A stretch of DNA of 64,000 bases from Balaenoptera acutorostrata (Eukaryota; Chordata; Mammalia; Artiodactyla; Balaenopteridae). The position numbers and the translations under genes were made by a program. Within the stretch, counting starts at the first letter, position 1. Every line of letters starts with the position of its first letter. Below are positions 1-12,109 of this stretch, piece after piece. Where the stretch lies: positions 31,710,039-31,774,038 of the forward strand of contig NC_080067.1 of assembly GCF_949987535.1 (NCBI RefSeq), written 5' to 3'. Below the pieces are notes generated by a model, which saw nothing but the letters and a program-made list of their open reading frames with translations, had not been told where the DNA came from and did not search any database.

Positions 1-536
1 TTCAAAAATTTATTTTTAATCATTTGCCAACATAAGACTACATGCTCCCAGGGAGTTTTCTCTCCCATTCCCATAACAGTTTGTAGAGTTCTTTACTTCT
101 TTCCTCAAGATTCAACTCACAATTGCAATCTCAAAAGAATCCTTTGTCTTCTACTTAATAGAAAAAGTGGAAGCCATCAATGTGAAGGTTTTTGAACTAC
201 CTTCTCTCCCTATTCCCATTGCTCCGATGAAAGATGTACATTCATTCATTACCATCACTGACCCTCCCAGGCAGGTCGCTCCACCTGTGCTCTGGGATGA
301 ATCACTTCAACTCACTCACATACTGGACCTTTTTAATGGCCTTCTCTCCTATACCTGCAACACCTCTCTTTGCACTTTCCTAAAGCACTTGTATACACTA
401 CAGATTCCATTATAATAAAATCAAAAGACCCACTTTTTTGGCTCCACATAACCATCCACCCAATTTCTGGACCAGAGACTCTCAAACTTTTTGATTTTAG
501 GAGCACCTTACACCCTTAAAAATTATTAAAGGTCTT
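1..536. other. no recognisable feature
   Basis: AT-rich sequence; no exon, repeat family or RNA gene recognised. Confidence 0.4.
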
Positions 537-905
537 GAAGGACTGGATGTTTGTTTGTCCCCCCAAAATTTATTTGTCCATATGCCCAAAGCTTAATCCC
601 TAACGTGATAGCAATTGGAGGTGGAGCCTTTGGTAGGTAATTAGGTTTAGATGAAGTCATGTGGATGGAACCTCCATGATAGTATTAGTGCCTTTTTAAA
701 AAGACCTATCTTATCCTCTGCCATGTGAGGATACAGCAAAAAGATATCCATCTGCAAACCAGGCAGAGGGTGCTTACCAAACACGGATTCTCTTGACACC
801 TTGATCTTGGACTTCTCAGCCTTCAAAACTAAGAGAAATAAATACTTGCTATTTAAGTCACCCAGTCCAAGATATTTTGTTATAGCGGCCCAAATTGCCT
901 AAGAC
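537..905 (+). mobile_element. MaLR-type LTR (MLT/MST-like), old
   Basis: Carries the recognisable MaLR features: 'ggatgtttgt', 'attggaggtggagcctttgg', 'gagaaataaatacttg' (poly(A) signal) and an end near 'gttatagcggccc'. No internal region is visible, so it is a solo, decayed LTR. The subfamily is uncertain. Confidence 0.65.
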
Positions 906-1580
906 AACTCCCAAAGACCTTTTGGTTATATAGGTTATAGTCATTGATATTTACCAATTCAAAATTAAAACAAACTTTTTAATAATATTTATTTATTCAT
1001 TTTAAAGTACAAGTGAAAAAGCTACTATATGTAACATAAATAACATATTTTTATGAAAAAAACTATATTTTCCATAACAAAAAGTTTAGTAGGAAGAGTG
1101 GTAAATTTCTTTAATATGTGGCTTAATAGAAAACAGCTAGAGTCTCATAACTTCTTCTACATTCAATCTGTTGTAATGTTTTTGCTTTTTGGTTGAAGTA
1201 TATGGAGAATATCTAGTCTCACACAAATATGTAGTCTAAAAAGACAGGATTATTGTAACTGACTTTTCATATTCTTCCTTGATGTCACATGAACATTTGA
1301 AAAGTAGCAGTTTCTGAAAGATTAGTTGCAAAGTGAAATCTCAAACCAAAACTGCTGAGATTACATTAAAATCCGTTGGTCTATTTTGCACTTTGAAAGG
1401 ATCTTTGACCCACATATGATGTTATAACATTGTGCACTGGGAATTTGGAATACATTGGGTCTTTGACTTTTGCAGCTGTTCCCAATACACAGTGGAAAAT
1501 TCACTGCACACTCATTAGAAAATAAGGGTGAAAAATGTCAAACTTTAATATTATTATGAAAATAGTTTTGACTATTTCTA
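906..1580. other. no recognisable feature
   Basis: AT-rich intergenic sequence without supported features. Confidence 0.4.
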
Positions 1581-1584
1581 GACT

Positions 1585-1770
1585 GTACGGTCTAGTGGTT
1601 AAGAGGGCAGGATCTCACGTCAGACTCCTGGATCTGACTATCAGCTCTGCCACCCTGGGAAAAATCTGTGCATCCATTTATTATGGGGATAATAAAAATA
1701 CCTTCATCACTAGGACTGATGTTATATTGAAATAATATAATACATGTAACATACTGGCACACTGTAAATA
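1585..1770 (+). mobile_element. MIR SINE, old
   Basis: Matches the MIR core: 'tctagtggttaagaggg' head, then 'atcagctctgccaccctggg' and a 'ttatggggataataaaaatacc' stretch. Diverged, and no clear duplications. Confidence 0.65.
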
Positions 1771-2344
1771 ACCAAGAATGATAATTCTTTTCACATTTCT
1801 TTTAGTTCCTAATTTTCTCCTGTACTTTCAATTTCTATTCTTTTTCTGTACTTTTACCTCATCTCCTCTTCAGATCTCTGACATTCGTGGTATATGTGAC
1901 CTTAGGTTCAAGCCTGAAGAAAATTCTCAGAAATTAAAATCTTCAGCTAAATCCAAATTGGAGGGCCAGGAGGCAGGATAATGCATGCTTTTTAGGAAAT
2001 GATAAGATTTCTAGAACTTGGGAGGCAAAGAAAATGAGTCCTTAAATTCCAAGGATCCAAAAGTTTCACAGAGGAAGGAAACAACTTATTAAGGATATTT
2101 CCTTATTAAGGAAAGGATATAACATATTAAGAGGAGTCTCTAACAATTCCTAGGGCCTCCTTGGGCATCTCTGTAATAGGAAGCAGAGTTTCTCTTCCAG
2201 GTTCCTTGGACTGATGAAACACCTGGGAAAAGCATTATATCAACCTGAGGAGAATGGTTGCATTTGGCTCCTGGGCCGTTAAAAAAAAAAAAAAGGCTGA
2301 CCAGCTCTTTGTCAGAAGTCTGACTCAAATTGGGTTCAAGTTTC

Positions 2345-2875
2345 CAGTTTTGGTTGCTATTGCTGTGTAACAAATTACCCCCAAATTTGACAGTGCACTT
2401 TAAAACAGCCATTTTATTAAGCTCAAAGATTCTCCTGTAGAGAATTCAGACAGGGCACAGTATAAACAGCTTGACTCTGCTTCTCCATGTCTGGACCTCA
2501 GCTGGAAATATTTGAAGGTGGGGAGAAACCCTACAAAGCTGGGATCAGCTGAGGGCTCATTCACTCTCATTGTTGGTCTCAGCACCTACACATGTTGTTT
2601 CCACGGGTCTGAGGTGAACTCACAACATGGCAGCCTCAAGGTAGTCAGACTTGACACAGGGACTCAATATGAGTATTCCAGAAAACAAGTTAGAAATTGC
2701 AATGCCTTTTATGACACAGCTTCATAAGTCACATAGTATCACTCTCACCATCCTGGATTGGTTGAAACAATCTATCACAAGACTGCCTGTATTCAAGGGG
2801 AGAGGACATAGACCCCACCACTCAATAGGACTAGTGTCAAAGAATTTTGTGACAATGTTTTAAAACTGCTTGAGT
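2345..2875. repeat. old interspersed repeat, class not resolved
   Basis: Begins 'tggttgctattgctgtgtaacaaattaccc' type and ends near 'gtcaaagaattttgtgac', both familiar from a common mammalian dispersed repeat. I cannot assign the family by eye. A 14-A run sits just before it (2281-2294). Confidence 0.4.
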
Positions 2876-3469
2876 TCCAGGCAAGGAAGCTATTCTTTGG
2901 AGCTTAAGGTAAAGAATGTCTAACCCTGTGAGCTTGGACCCAGGGATGAAAAATGAACAGGAACGGCTTCAGAGCCCAGTGAGTGAGAGGTAGACTTGGA
3001 CAGCTTGGAACTTGGCTGGATTGGGCTTGAGAAGAATCAAGGGTTCTTTGGATGCAGAGCTGGGTATGAGGAGTTTGAATGAGAAAGCTTGGTGTGGTAA
3101 ATGGGAAAATAACGTAGAAATAAAATAACATCACTCATAATCCAATCATCACCTAGAAGTGACCAGAGTTTACATTATGATGTGTTTCTTTCAGTGTTAT
3201 GTCTGCATGTATGTGAGTGAGAATGTTTATGAGTTGTGTGAGTTTGTGTGTGCATACACATGTGTGTACGTATAATGTGCTGTATTTTTAAACAAAAAAC
3301 ATCTTTTTTTTCTTATGGTCAATGAATATGTCGAAAAAAGTAGTGTCTCATTCAAAGTAGCCATAATGGCTAGAGACGAATTATTCTAATGATGCTGTTC
3401 TCATTCATACCCTTTTAAATTCCTCTTTTAAAACTATCTTCACAGAAACTATCATATTATTTTACCTAT

Positions 3470-3990
3470 ATTCAATGGCATTTATTCAACATTCATTAGT
3501 CTCTGCTTCTTGTTCGTCACTCTTGTAGGCAGTGAGGATATAGTGATAAACATGACATACAAAATTCCTGCCTTCTCAGTAATTATTATAAACAAAAAAT
3601 AATATTTCTGATGGTGTTGGGTGCCGACAAGGAGAAAGTGAATTTGGGGGACTTAGAAATATTTTAGATAGGGAACTAGGGCATGCCTTTCTGAGGAGGC
3701 GAACTGTGAAGACAAGGAAAAAGCAAACTTAAGATCTGGGAAGAATGATCCAGGGCCCGGAGAGGAAACACAGTTTGCTTTTTGACATGTGGATAAATGG
3801 AAAGTTACTGCAGCGTTTTCAGAAGGCAGTAACTTAATTTGGATAATCTTTGAGAGTAGATTTGAGATAAGTAGGTGAATGTCGTCAGTGAGTCTTTGGA
3901 GTCATAGAGTTTATGGTACAAACTGAGTTTTGTAGTTTGGGAAGTCATTTCTAAAGGATGATTTTCAAAACTGTGTTAGCAACAGAGACC
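3470..3990 (+). mobile_element. old L2-like repeat
   Basis: The 'atttattcaacattcatta ... ggatatagtgataaacatgac' start and 'ttctgaggaggcgaactg' body resemble the L2-associated long repeat also seen at about 41340-42200. Strongly decayed. Confidence 0.35.
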
Positions 3991-5510
3991 CTAGAAGGCT
4001 CCCCACACCAGTCTCGCCCTCACTGAGTCCTTACAAAGAGTAAATATATCATTAACAATGGACGTATATATCCGTTGTTACATACATTGTGTATATACAG
4101 TGGAAGTATATACCACTGTTAATGAGATATACAAATATATAATATATAATGAGGGCAGATAAGTTTATAAAGAATTTAGTGTAAAGGACTGAACATGTAA
4201 ATTATATGTAGCTAGATAATACGGTTACTTATATTACTTTTTAAATTTTTTTCTTTTTGGGAGGATTTAAATATACTGTTTTTTTTTTTTTTTTTTTTTT
4301 TTTAGATTCTTCATGAAAACTGTAATAGTAGACTTGACTCCAGAGCTTGTCCAAATGATTCACATTTTCAAACTTAGAGGAGCCAGATGTAATGCAGTTT
4401 CCTTGAACTCTAAAAACAGAAATGATTCTGGTTCATAAGGGAAACTTACCCTAGCTAATCTACTTAAGTATATAGACACATGGCATCCACACACATTTTT
4501 TCCATCTCACTGACTTTACCAGTCAGACTTTGGGGATCTTCCCGTAAGTCTGTCTGTGACTCATCCTTGGTTCAGATGACTTAATGCTTCCATCTAACCA
4601 AGGGAAGGGAACATGATCGTTTAACAAATCCACGATCCCCAGTTAGGATGCCAGGAGCCTCTGAAGAAACTAACCTTGTGGCTTTGGCACTTTTCATCTT
4701 TTCTTTTTCTTTTAAAAAAATCAGTGCTTACAGTTGGCCTACTAACTGGCATTTCTTTCATCCCTTGTGGGTATTTCTGGACCAGTTTGCTTTGATATCT
4801 CATAACAGACTACACAAGAGCCTGGCTAAGTTTCCTCGTATACAGACAGCAAAACAAGCCCTGTTCTTACTCTTCCTTCTTTTCTTGTACTTAGTAAAAC
4901 TGCTGATGTGTGAAAAAGTCCAATTTTACACACATAAATTGTCTCACTGAAATTCTCACAATAACACTTATCAAAATAAGTCAGGCATGATGGTTTTAAT
5001 TTTACAGATACAGAAGTGGTGGAGCACAAGAGCTTCATTTCAAGCCTAGTGTCGCTTAGTTAGCAAGGGCGGCTGCTGAATTGGGAGCAAAGTCTGGGCC
5101 CCGCAAAGTCTAGTACATTCTTTCCGATACAACACATGTCTCTGCAGAAAACACCCAATACTTACCTGATACAAGCTTCCCCACCCCTAACTGAATATTA
5201 GACGTATACAATTTAAACTTTCTTGTTTTCTTATCATATATTTGTTATCTATAGCTGCAATTTGTGTGGTTAATGCAGAATTCTAGACAATGAAATTTTC
5301 AAGTTGGCAGAGACAATAGCCTTTCTTTCTCTTCAACAGACCATTGACTGAAGGTGACTCTGTGGTTTATGTTGAAACTGACACTTAAAGCAGCAGTTAG
5401 CCGATAGATTTACCCAAATACCTAGTTCAACACTGACAGGCTATATACCCTGAAGCTTACATTTCCACATGAATTTTAAAAGCGGGATGACACCTAAAGA
5501 AAGGTTTCTA
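3991..5510. other. intergenic, no gene recognised
   Basis: AT-rich sequence with a 23-nt poly(T) run (about 4281-4303). Short open frames around 4621-5038 overlap one another on both strands and have no family features. Confidence 0.4.
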
Positions 5511-5518
5511 ATAGCTCT

Positions 5519-5528
5519 GCACACGCGC

Positions 5529-5560
<32 letters not shown>
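5519..5560. repeat. (CA)n microsatellite
   Basis: Interrupted at its left end by CG steps, then a pure CA run of about 28 bases. Confidence 0.9.
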
Positions 5561-6420
5561 TGGTCAACCCATCGGAACATTTTCTCGGTTTAGTACCTTT
5601 TCTGCGTGGCTCAGATAAAAAATTAGCAACATCTGAAAGTAGGTTGATTTAGTTGGTTGGTTGGAAGGAGGAAAGATTGAGGTGGTGTGGGAGTGACAGG
5701 AGCAGAGTTTTGGAGTAACTTGCTTTATATTAAGTTTGGTGGGGAATCCAGCAAAGAAACTGAGCCAGTTGTTATAAAACTTAGGACTACTGGGTAAGAG
5801 GAATGAATAAAAAAGACTTTTTGGCTGTTTACTGGCCATTAGCAATGTGATCTCTCTTTGCTTTCTCCTCAAGGATTCAACCTCCTTTAAGATCCTTTAC
5901 ATACAGAGAAGGTCTACATTGCTCTTTTGTGATTTTTGGAGTAGCATTTGTTTTGTTGGTAGGAGTGCCAGATTTCACAAGTAAAACTACAGAAAGCCCA
6001 GTTAAATGTGAGTTTCACGTAAGCATTGAATAATTTGTGTGTGTGCAAGTCTCAAATATTGCATGGGATAATCTTTTACTAAAAACTGATATTTGCAATT
6101 CAAATTTAACTGAGCATCCCGTATTTTATCTAGCAACCCTATTAGTTTGGCTAAACCATGGATACAAATAAGAAAGTTTATTTTATGGGCTTATATACAA
6201 ATTGGAAGGAAGTTTCCTGGAGGCTTTCAGGCTGTAACCACTGTTTGCAAGCTTGGCTGCACACATTAGAATCACCCAAGGAACTTCAGATTCTGGGGCT
6301 CTTGCTCTCAGATTCAGCCAGGGTACGGAATTTTTCAGAGCATCCCAGGTGACACTGGAATAGCAAGAAGCTGGTGACTGATGTCCAGTAAGTCTCATCC
6401 TGTACTATACAAAACAGAAA

Positions 6421-6435
6421 TCTAAGGGAATTTTT
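6421..6435. repeat. target-site duplication, L1 3' side
   Basis: The 15-mer tctaagggaattttt recurs exactly at 11987-12001 and brackets the L1. Confidence 0.85.
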
Positions 6436-6438
6436 TTT

Positions 6439-6545
6439 TCTGAAACATTTATATTAACATATTTCCATACAAATACAAATATAAGATTTTTAGAAATTTC
6501 ATGTAATGTCTGAAACATTTATATTAACATATTTCCATACAAATA
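6439..6545. repeat. two direct 37-bp repeats 70 bp apart
   Basis: 6439-6475 and 6509-6545 are identical (tctgaaacatttatattaac...). They lie in the segment between the two A-tails of the L1. Confidence 0.9.
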
Positions 6546-6779
6546 ACCCAATGAAAGTTTAGTATTAGTTGTCTTGTTTGTTTGTTTTTTTATACTGCAG
6601 GTTCTTATTAGTCATCAATTTTATACACATCAGTGTATACATGTCAATCCCAATCGCCCAATTCAGCACACCACCATCCCCACCCCACCGCAGTTTTCCC
6701 CCCTTGGTGTCCATATGTCCATTCTCTACATCTGTGTCTCAACTTCTGCCCTGCAAACCGGCTCATCTGTACCATTTTT

Positions 6780-7100
6780 CTAGGTTCCACATACATGCAT
6801 TAATATACGATATTTGTTTTTCTCTTTCTGACTTACTTCACTCTGTATGACAGTCTCTAGATCCATCCACGTCTCAACAAATGACTCAATTTCGTTCCTT
6901 TTTATGGCTGAGTAATATTCCATTGTATATATGTACCACCTCTTCTTTATCCATTCGTCTGTCGATGGGCATTTAGGTTGCTTCCATGACCTGGCTATTG
7001 TAAATAGTGCTGCAATGAACATTCGGGTGCATGTGTCTTTTTGAATTACGGTTTTCTCTGGGTATATGCCCAGTAGTGGGATTGCTGGGTCATATGGTAA
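6780..7100 (-). pseudogene. detached C-terminus of L1 ORF2
   Basis: Continues the ORF2 reading ([23 protein letters not shown] ... [19 protein letters not shown]) on the far side of the SINE and ends at a stop by 6780. It is the tail that full-length L1 ORF2 proteins carry. Confidence 0.85.
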
Positions 7101-7117
7101 TTCTACTTTTAGTTTTT

Positions 7118-7458
7118 TTTTTTTTTTTTTTAAAGGATTTTCTTATTTATTTATTTATTTATTTATTTATTTTTGGCTGTGTTGGGTCTTCGGTTCGTGC
7201 GAGGGCTTTCTCCAGTTGCGGCAAGCGGGGGCCACTCTTCATCGCGGTGCGGGGACCGCTCTTCATCGCGGTGCGCGGGCCTTTCTCTATCGCGGCCCCT
7301 CCCGTCGCGGGGCACAGGCTCCAGACGCGCAGGCTCAGCAATTGTGGCTCACGGGCCCAGCTGCTCCGTGGCATGTGGGATCTTCCCAGACCAGGGCTCG
7401 AACCCGTGTCCCCTGCATTAGCAGGCAGATTCTCAACCACTGCGCCACCAGGGAAGCC
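7118..7458 (-). mobile_element. CHR-type tRNA-derived SINE inside the L1
   Basis: Reversed SINE with its head complement 'ccaccagggaagcc' at the right, and a long T run and (TTTA)n tail at the left. The duplication ctacttttagttttt flanks it (7103-7117 and 7459-7473). It splits L1 ORF2. Confidence 0.93.
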
Positions 7459-7479
7459 CTACTTTTAGTTTTTTAAGGA

Positions 7480-10400
7480 ACCTCCATATTGTTCTCCATA
7501 GTGGCTGTATCAATTTACATTCCCACCAACAGTGCAAGAGGGTTCCCTTTTCTCCACACCCTCTCCAGCATTTGTTGTTTGTAGATTTTCTGATGATGCC
7601 CATTCTAACAGGAGTGAGGTGATACCTCATTGTAGTTTTGATTTGCATTTCTCTAATAATTAGCGATGTTGAGCATCTTTTCATGTGCTTCGTGGCCGTC
7701 TGTATGTCTTCTTTGGAGAAATGTCTATTTAGGTCTTCTGCCCATTTTTGGATTGGGATGTTTGTTTCTTTAATATTGAGCTGAATGAGCTGTTTATATA
7801 TTTTGGAGATTAATCCTTTGTCCGTTGATTCGTTTGCAAATATTTTCTCCCATTCCGAGGGTTGTCTTTTTGTCTTGTTTATGGTTTCCTTTGCTGTGCA
7901 AAAGCTTTGAAGTTTCATTAGGTCCCATTTGTTTATTTTTGTTTTTATTTCCATTACTCTAGGAGGTGGATCAAAAAAGATCTTGCTGTGATTTATGTCA
8001 AAGAGTGTTCTTCCTATGTTTTCCTCTAAGAGTTTTATAGTGTCCAGTCTTATATTTAGGTCTCTAATCCATTTTGAGTTTATTTTTGTGTATGGTGTTA
8101 GGGAGTATTCTAATTTCATTCTTTTACATGTAGCTGTCCAGTTTTCCCAGCACCACTTATCGAAGAGACTGTCTTTTCTCCATTGTATATCTTTGCCTCC
8201 TTTGTCATAGATTAGTTGACCATAGGTGTGTGGGTTAATCTCTGGGCTTTCTATCTTGTTCCATTGATCTATGTTTCTGTTTTTGTGCCAGTACCATATT
8301 GTCTTGATTACTGTAGCTTTGTAGTACAGTCTGAAGTCAGGGAGTCTGATTCCTCCAGCTCCATTTTTTCCCCTCAAGACTGCTTTGGCTATTCGGGGTC
8401 TTTTGTGACTCCATACAAATTTTAAGATGAGTTGTTCTAGCTCCGTAAAAAATGCCATTGGTAATTTGATAGGGATTGCATTGAATCTGTAGATTGCTTT
8501 GGGTAGTATACTCATTTTCACAATGTTGATTCTTCCAATCCAAGAACATGGTATATCTCTCCATCTGTTGGTATCATCCTTAATTTCTTTCATCACTGTC
8601 TTATAATTTTCTGCATACAGGTCTTTTGTCTCCCTAGGTAGGTTTATTCCTAGGTATTTTATTCTTTTTGTTGCAATGGTAAATGGGAGTGTTTCCATAA
8701 TTTCTCTTTCAGATTTTTCATCATTAGTGTATAGGAATGCAAGAGATTTCTGTGCATTCATTTTGTATCCTGCAACTTTACCATATTCATTAATTAGCGG
8801 TAGTAGTTTTCTGGTGGCAGTTTTAGGATTCTCTATGTATAGTATCATGTCATCCGCAAACAGTGACAGTTTTACTTCTTCTTTTCCAATTTGGATTCCT
8901 TTTATTTCTTTTTCTTCTCTGATTGCCGTGGCTAGGACTTCCAGAACTATGTTGAATAATAGTGGTGAGAGTGGACATCCTTGTCTCGTTCCTGATCTTA
9001 GAGGAAATGCTTTCAGTTTTTCACCATTGAGAATGATGTTTGCTGTGGGTTTGTCATATATGGCCTTTATTATGTTGAGGTAGGTTCCCTCTATGCCCAC
9101 TTTCTGGAGAGTTTTTATCATAAATGGGTGTTGAATTTTGTCAAAAGCTTTTTCTGCATCTATTGAGATGATCATATGGTTTTTCTTCTTCAATTTGTTA
9201 ATATGGTGTATCACATTGATTGATTTGCGTATATTGAAGAATCCTTGCATCCCTGGGATAAATCCCACTTGATTGTGGTGTATGATCCTTTTAATGTGTT
9301 GTTGGATTCTGTTTGCTAGTATTTTGTTGAGGATTTTTGCATCTATATTCATCAGTGATATTGGTCTGTAATTTTCTTTTTTTGTAGTGTCTTTGTCTGG
9401 TTTTGGTATCAGGGTGATGGTGGCCTCATAGAATGAGTTTCGGAGTGTTCCTTCCTCTGCAATTTTTTGGAAGAGTTTGAGAAGGATAGGTGTTAGCTCT
9501 TCTCTAAATGTTTGATAGAATTCACCTGTGAAGCCCTCTGGTCCTGGACTTTTGTTTGCTGGAAGATTTTTAATCACAGTTTCAATTTCATTACTTGTGA
9601 TTGGTCTGTTCATATTTTCTGTTTCTTCCTGGTTCAGTCTTGGAAGGTTATACCTTTCTAAAAATGTGTCCATTTCTTCCAGGTTGCCCATTTTATTGGC
9701 ATAAAGTTGCTTGTAGTAGTCTCTTAGGATGCTTTGTATTTCTGCGGTGTCTGTTGTAACTTCTCCTTTTTCATTTCTGATTTTATTGATTTGAGTCCTC
9801 TCCCTCTTTTTCTTGATGAGTCTGGCTAATGGCTTATCAATTTTGTTTATCTTCTCAAAGAACCAATTTTTAGTTTTATTGATCTTTGCTATTGTTTTCT
9901 TTGTTTCTATTTCATTTATTTCTGCTCTGATCTTTATGATTTCTTTCCTTCTGCTAACTTTGGGTTTTGTTTGTTCTTCTTTCTCTGGTTTCTTTAGGTG
10001 TAAGGTTAGATTGTTTACTTGAGATTTTTCTTGTTTCTTTAGGTAGGCTTGTATAGCTATAAACTTCCCTCTTAGAACCGCTTTTGCTGCATCCCATAGG
10101 TTTTGGGTCGTCGTGTTTTCATTGTCATTTGTCTCTAGGTATTTTTTGATTTCCTCTTTGATTTCTTCAGTGATCTCTTGGTTATTTAGTAACGTATTGT
10201 TTGGCCTCCATGTGTTTGTCTTTTTTACGTTTTTTTCCCTGTAATTCATTTCTAATCTCATAGCGTTGTGGTCAGAAAAGATGCTTGATATGATTTCAAT
10301 TTTCTTAAATTTACTGAGGCTTGATTTGTGACCCAAGATGTGATCTATCCTGGAGAATGTTCCGTGCGCACTTGAGAAGAACGTGTAATCTGCTGTTTTT

Positions 10401-10954
10401 GGATGGAATGTCTTATATATATCAATTAAATCTATCTGGTCTATTGTGTCATTTAAAGCTTCCTTTTCCTTATTTATTTTCATTTTGGATGATCTGTCCA
10501 TTGGTGTAAGTGAGGTGTTAAAGTCCCCCACTATTATTGTGTTACTGTCGATTTCCTCTTTTATAGCTGTTAGCAGTTGCCTTATGTATTGAGGTGCTCC
10601 TATGTTGGGTGCATATATATTTATAATTGTTATATCTTCTTCTTGGATTGATCCCTGGATCATTATGTAGTGTCCTTCCTTGTCTCTTGTAACATTCTTT
10701 ATTTTAAAGTCTATTTTATCTGATATGAGTATAGCTACTCCAGCTTTCTTTTGATTTCCATTTGCATGGAATATCTTTTTCCATCCCCTCACTTTCAGTC
10801 TGTATGTGTCCCTAGGTCTAAAGTGGGTCTCTTGTAGACAGCATATATATGGGTCTTGTTTTTGTATCCATTCAGCCAGTCTATGTCTTTTGGTTGGGGC
10901 ATTTAATCCATTCACGTTTAAGGTAATTATCGATATGTATGTTCCTATGACCAT
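7480..10954 (-). pseudogene. L1 ORF2 (endonuclease + reverse transcriptase), C-terminus cut by SINE
   Basis: An uninterrupted frame starts [16 protein letters not shown] and runs about 1160 residues. The N-terminal AP-like endonuclease shows NVNG, LQETH, VGDFN and SDHNAM motifs. The reverse transcriptase shows FADDMILYI with the catalytic Asp pair at residues 701-702. The Cys-rich segment [18 protein letters not shown] precedes the break. A SINE at 7118-7458 then replaces the last 105 or so residues with GLPWWRSG and a stop encoded by the SINE head. The lost tail is still readable at 7022-6780 ([14 protein letters not shown]...). ORF2 of active L1s is about 1275 residues. The frame is otherwise clean, which is unusual for a mammalian L1 copy. 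Confidence 0.9.
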
Positions 10955-11012
10955 TTTCTTAATTGTTTTGGGTTTGTTTTTGTAGGTCCTTTTCTTCTCT
11001 TGTGTTTCCCAC

Positions 11013-11914
11013 TTAGAGAAGTTCCTTTAGCATTTGTTGTAGAGCTGGTTTGGTGGTGCTGAATTCTCTTAGCTTTTGCTTGTCTGTAAAGCTTTTGATT
11101 TCTCCATCAAATCTAAATGAGATCCTTGCCGGGTAGAGTAATCTTGGTTGTAGGTTCTTCCCTTTCATCACTTTAAGTATATCATGCCACTCCCTTCTGG
11201 CTTGTAGAGTTTCTGCTGAGAAATCAGCTGTTAACCTTATGGGCGTTCCCTTGTATGTTATTTGTCATTTTTCCCTTGCTGCTTTCAATAATTTTTCTGT
11301 GTCTTTAATTTTTGCCACTTTGATTACTATGTGTCTCGGCGTGTTTCTCCTTGGGTTTATTCTGTATGGGACTCTCTGCGCTTCCTGGACTTGGGTGGCT
11401 ATTTTCTTTCCCATGTTAGGGAAGTTTTCGACTATAATCTCTTCAAATATTTTCTCTGGTCCTTTCTCTCTCTCTTCTCCTTCTGGGACCCCTATAATGC
11501 GAATGTTGTTGCGTTTAATGTTGTCCCAGAGGTGTCTTAGGCTGTCTTCATTTCTTTTCATTCTTTTTTCTTTAGTCTGTTCTGCAGCAGTGAATTCCAC
11601 CATTCTGTCTTCCAGGTCACTTATCCGTTCTTCTGCCTCAGTTATTCTGCTATTGATTCCTTCTAGTGTAGTTTTCATTTCAGTTATTGTATTGGTCATC
11701 TCTGTTTGTTCTTTAATTCTTCTAGGTCTTTGTTAATCATTTCTTGCATCTTCTCAATCTTTGCCTCCATTCTTATTCTGAGGTCCTGGATCATCTTCAC
11801 TATCATTATTCTGAATTCTTTTTCTGGAAGGTTGCCTATCTCCACTTCATTTAGTTGTTTTTCTGGGGTGTTTTCTTGTTCCTTCATCTGGTACATAGCC
11901 CTCTGCCTTTTCAT
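11013..11914 (-). pseudogene. L1 ORF1 (RNA-binding coiled-coil protein), broken
   Basis: Starts MKRQRAMYQMKEQ and shows the heptad-rich region (EEISDLEDRM type), the RRM-like IIGVPEGEE...GPEKIFEEI segment and the C-terminal region ending LKELL at 11013. Two lesions are visible: a frameshift near 11697 after KNKQ, and an in-frame TGA at 11267-11265 after KAAREK. ORF1 product coats L1 RNA, so this copy could not support its own retrotransposition. Confidence 0.85.
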
Positions 11915-11986
11915 CTTGTCTATCTTTCTGTAACTGTGGTTTTTGGTCCACAGGCTGCAGGATTGTAGTGTTTCTTGCTTCTGCTC

Positions 11987-12001
11987 TCTAAGGGAATTTT
12001 T
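11987..12001. repeat. target-site duplication, L1 5' side
   Basis: Exact partner of 6421-6435. The plus-strand junction TTTTT/GA fits an L1 endonuclease nick. Confidence 0.85.
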
Positions 12002-12048
12002 GAAAGCACTTGTGCCTGGATCCTACTCCAGAGCAATTAAATCAGTGT

Positions 12049-12108
12049 CTGGCGGGGTGGGGGGTGGGGGGAGGGTGGGGGGGGGTGGTGGGGGTGGGGT
12101 GGGGCAGG
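12049..12108 (+). repeat. G-rich tract, possible G-quadruplex
   Basis: About 60 bases with many runs of 3-9 G separated by single T or A. It starts about 50 bp beyond the L1 5' end. Confidence 0.8.
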
Positions 12109-12109
12109 C

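Larger units (their letters stand above)
6436..11986 (-). mobile_element. LINE-1, nearly complete, with 3' transduction
   Basis: A 5.55-kb minus-strand L1 with a short remnant of 5' leader, ORF1, ORF2 and 3' UTR. The 3' end (about 6591) has an A-rich tail (6575-6591 complement), then about 135 bp of non-L1 sequence, then a second short A run merging with the target-site duplication. ORF1 is broken and ORF2 is cut by a nested SINE, so it is not autonomous. High coding integrity of the rest points to a fairly young insertion in this lineage. Confidence 0.9.

Noticed and set aside
8676..9083. Plus-strand open frames inside the L1 (also 7031-7468, 11239-11736)
   Set aside because: They are antisense shadows of L1 ORF2, ORF1 and the SINE.
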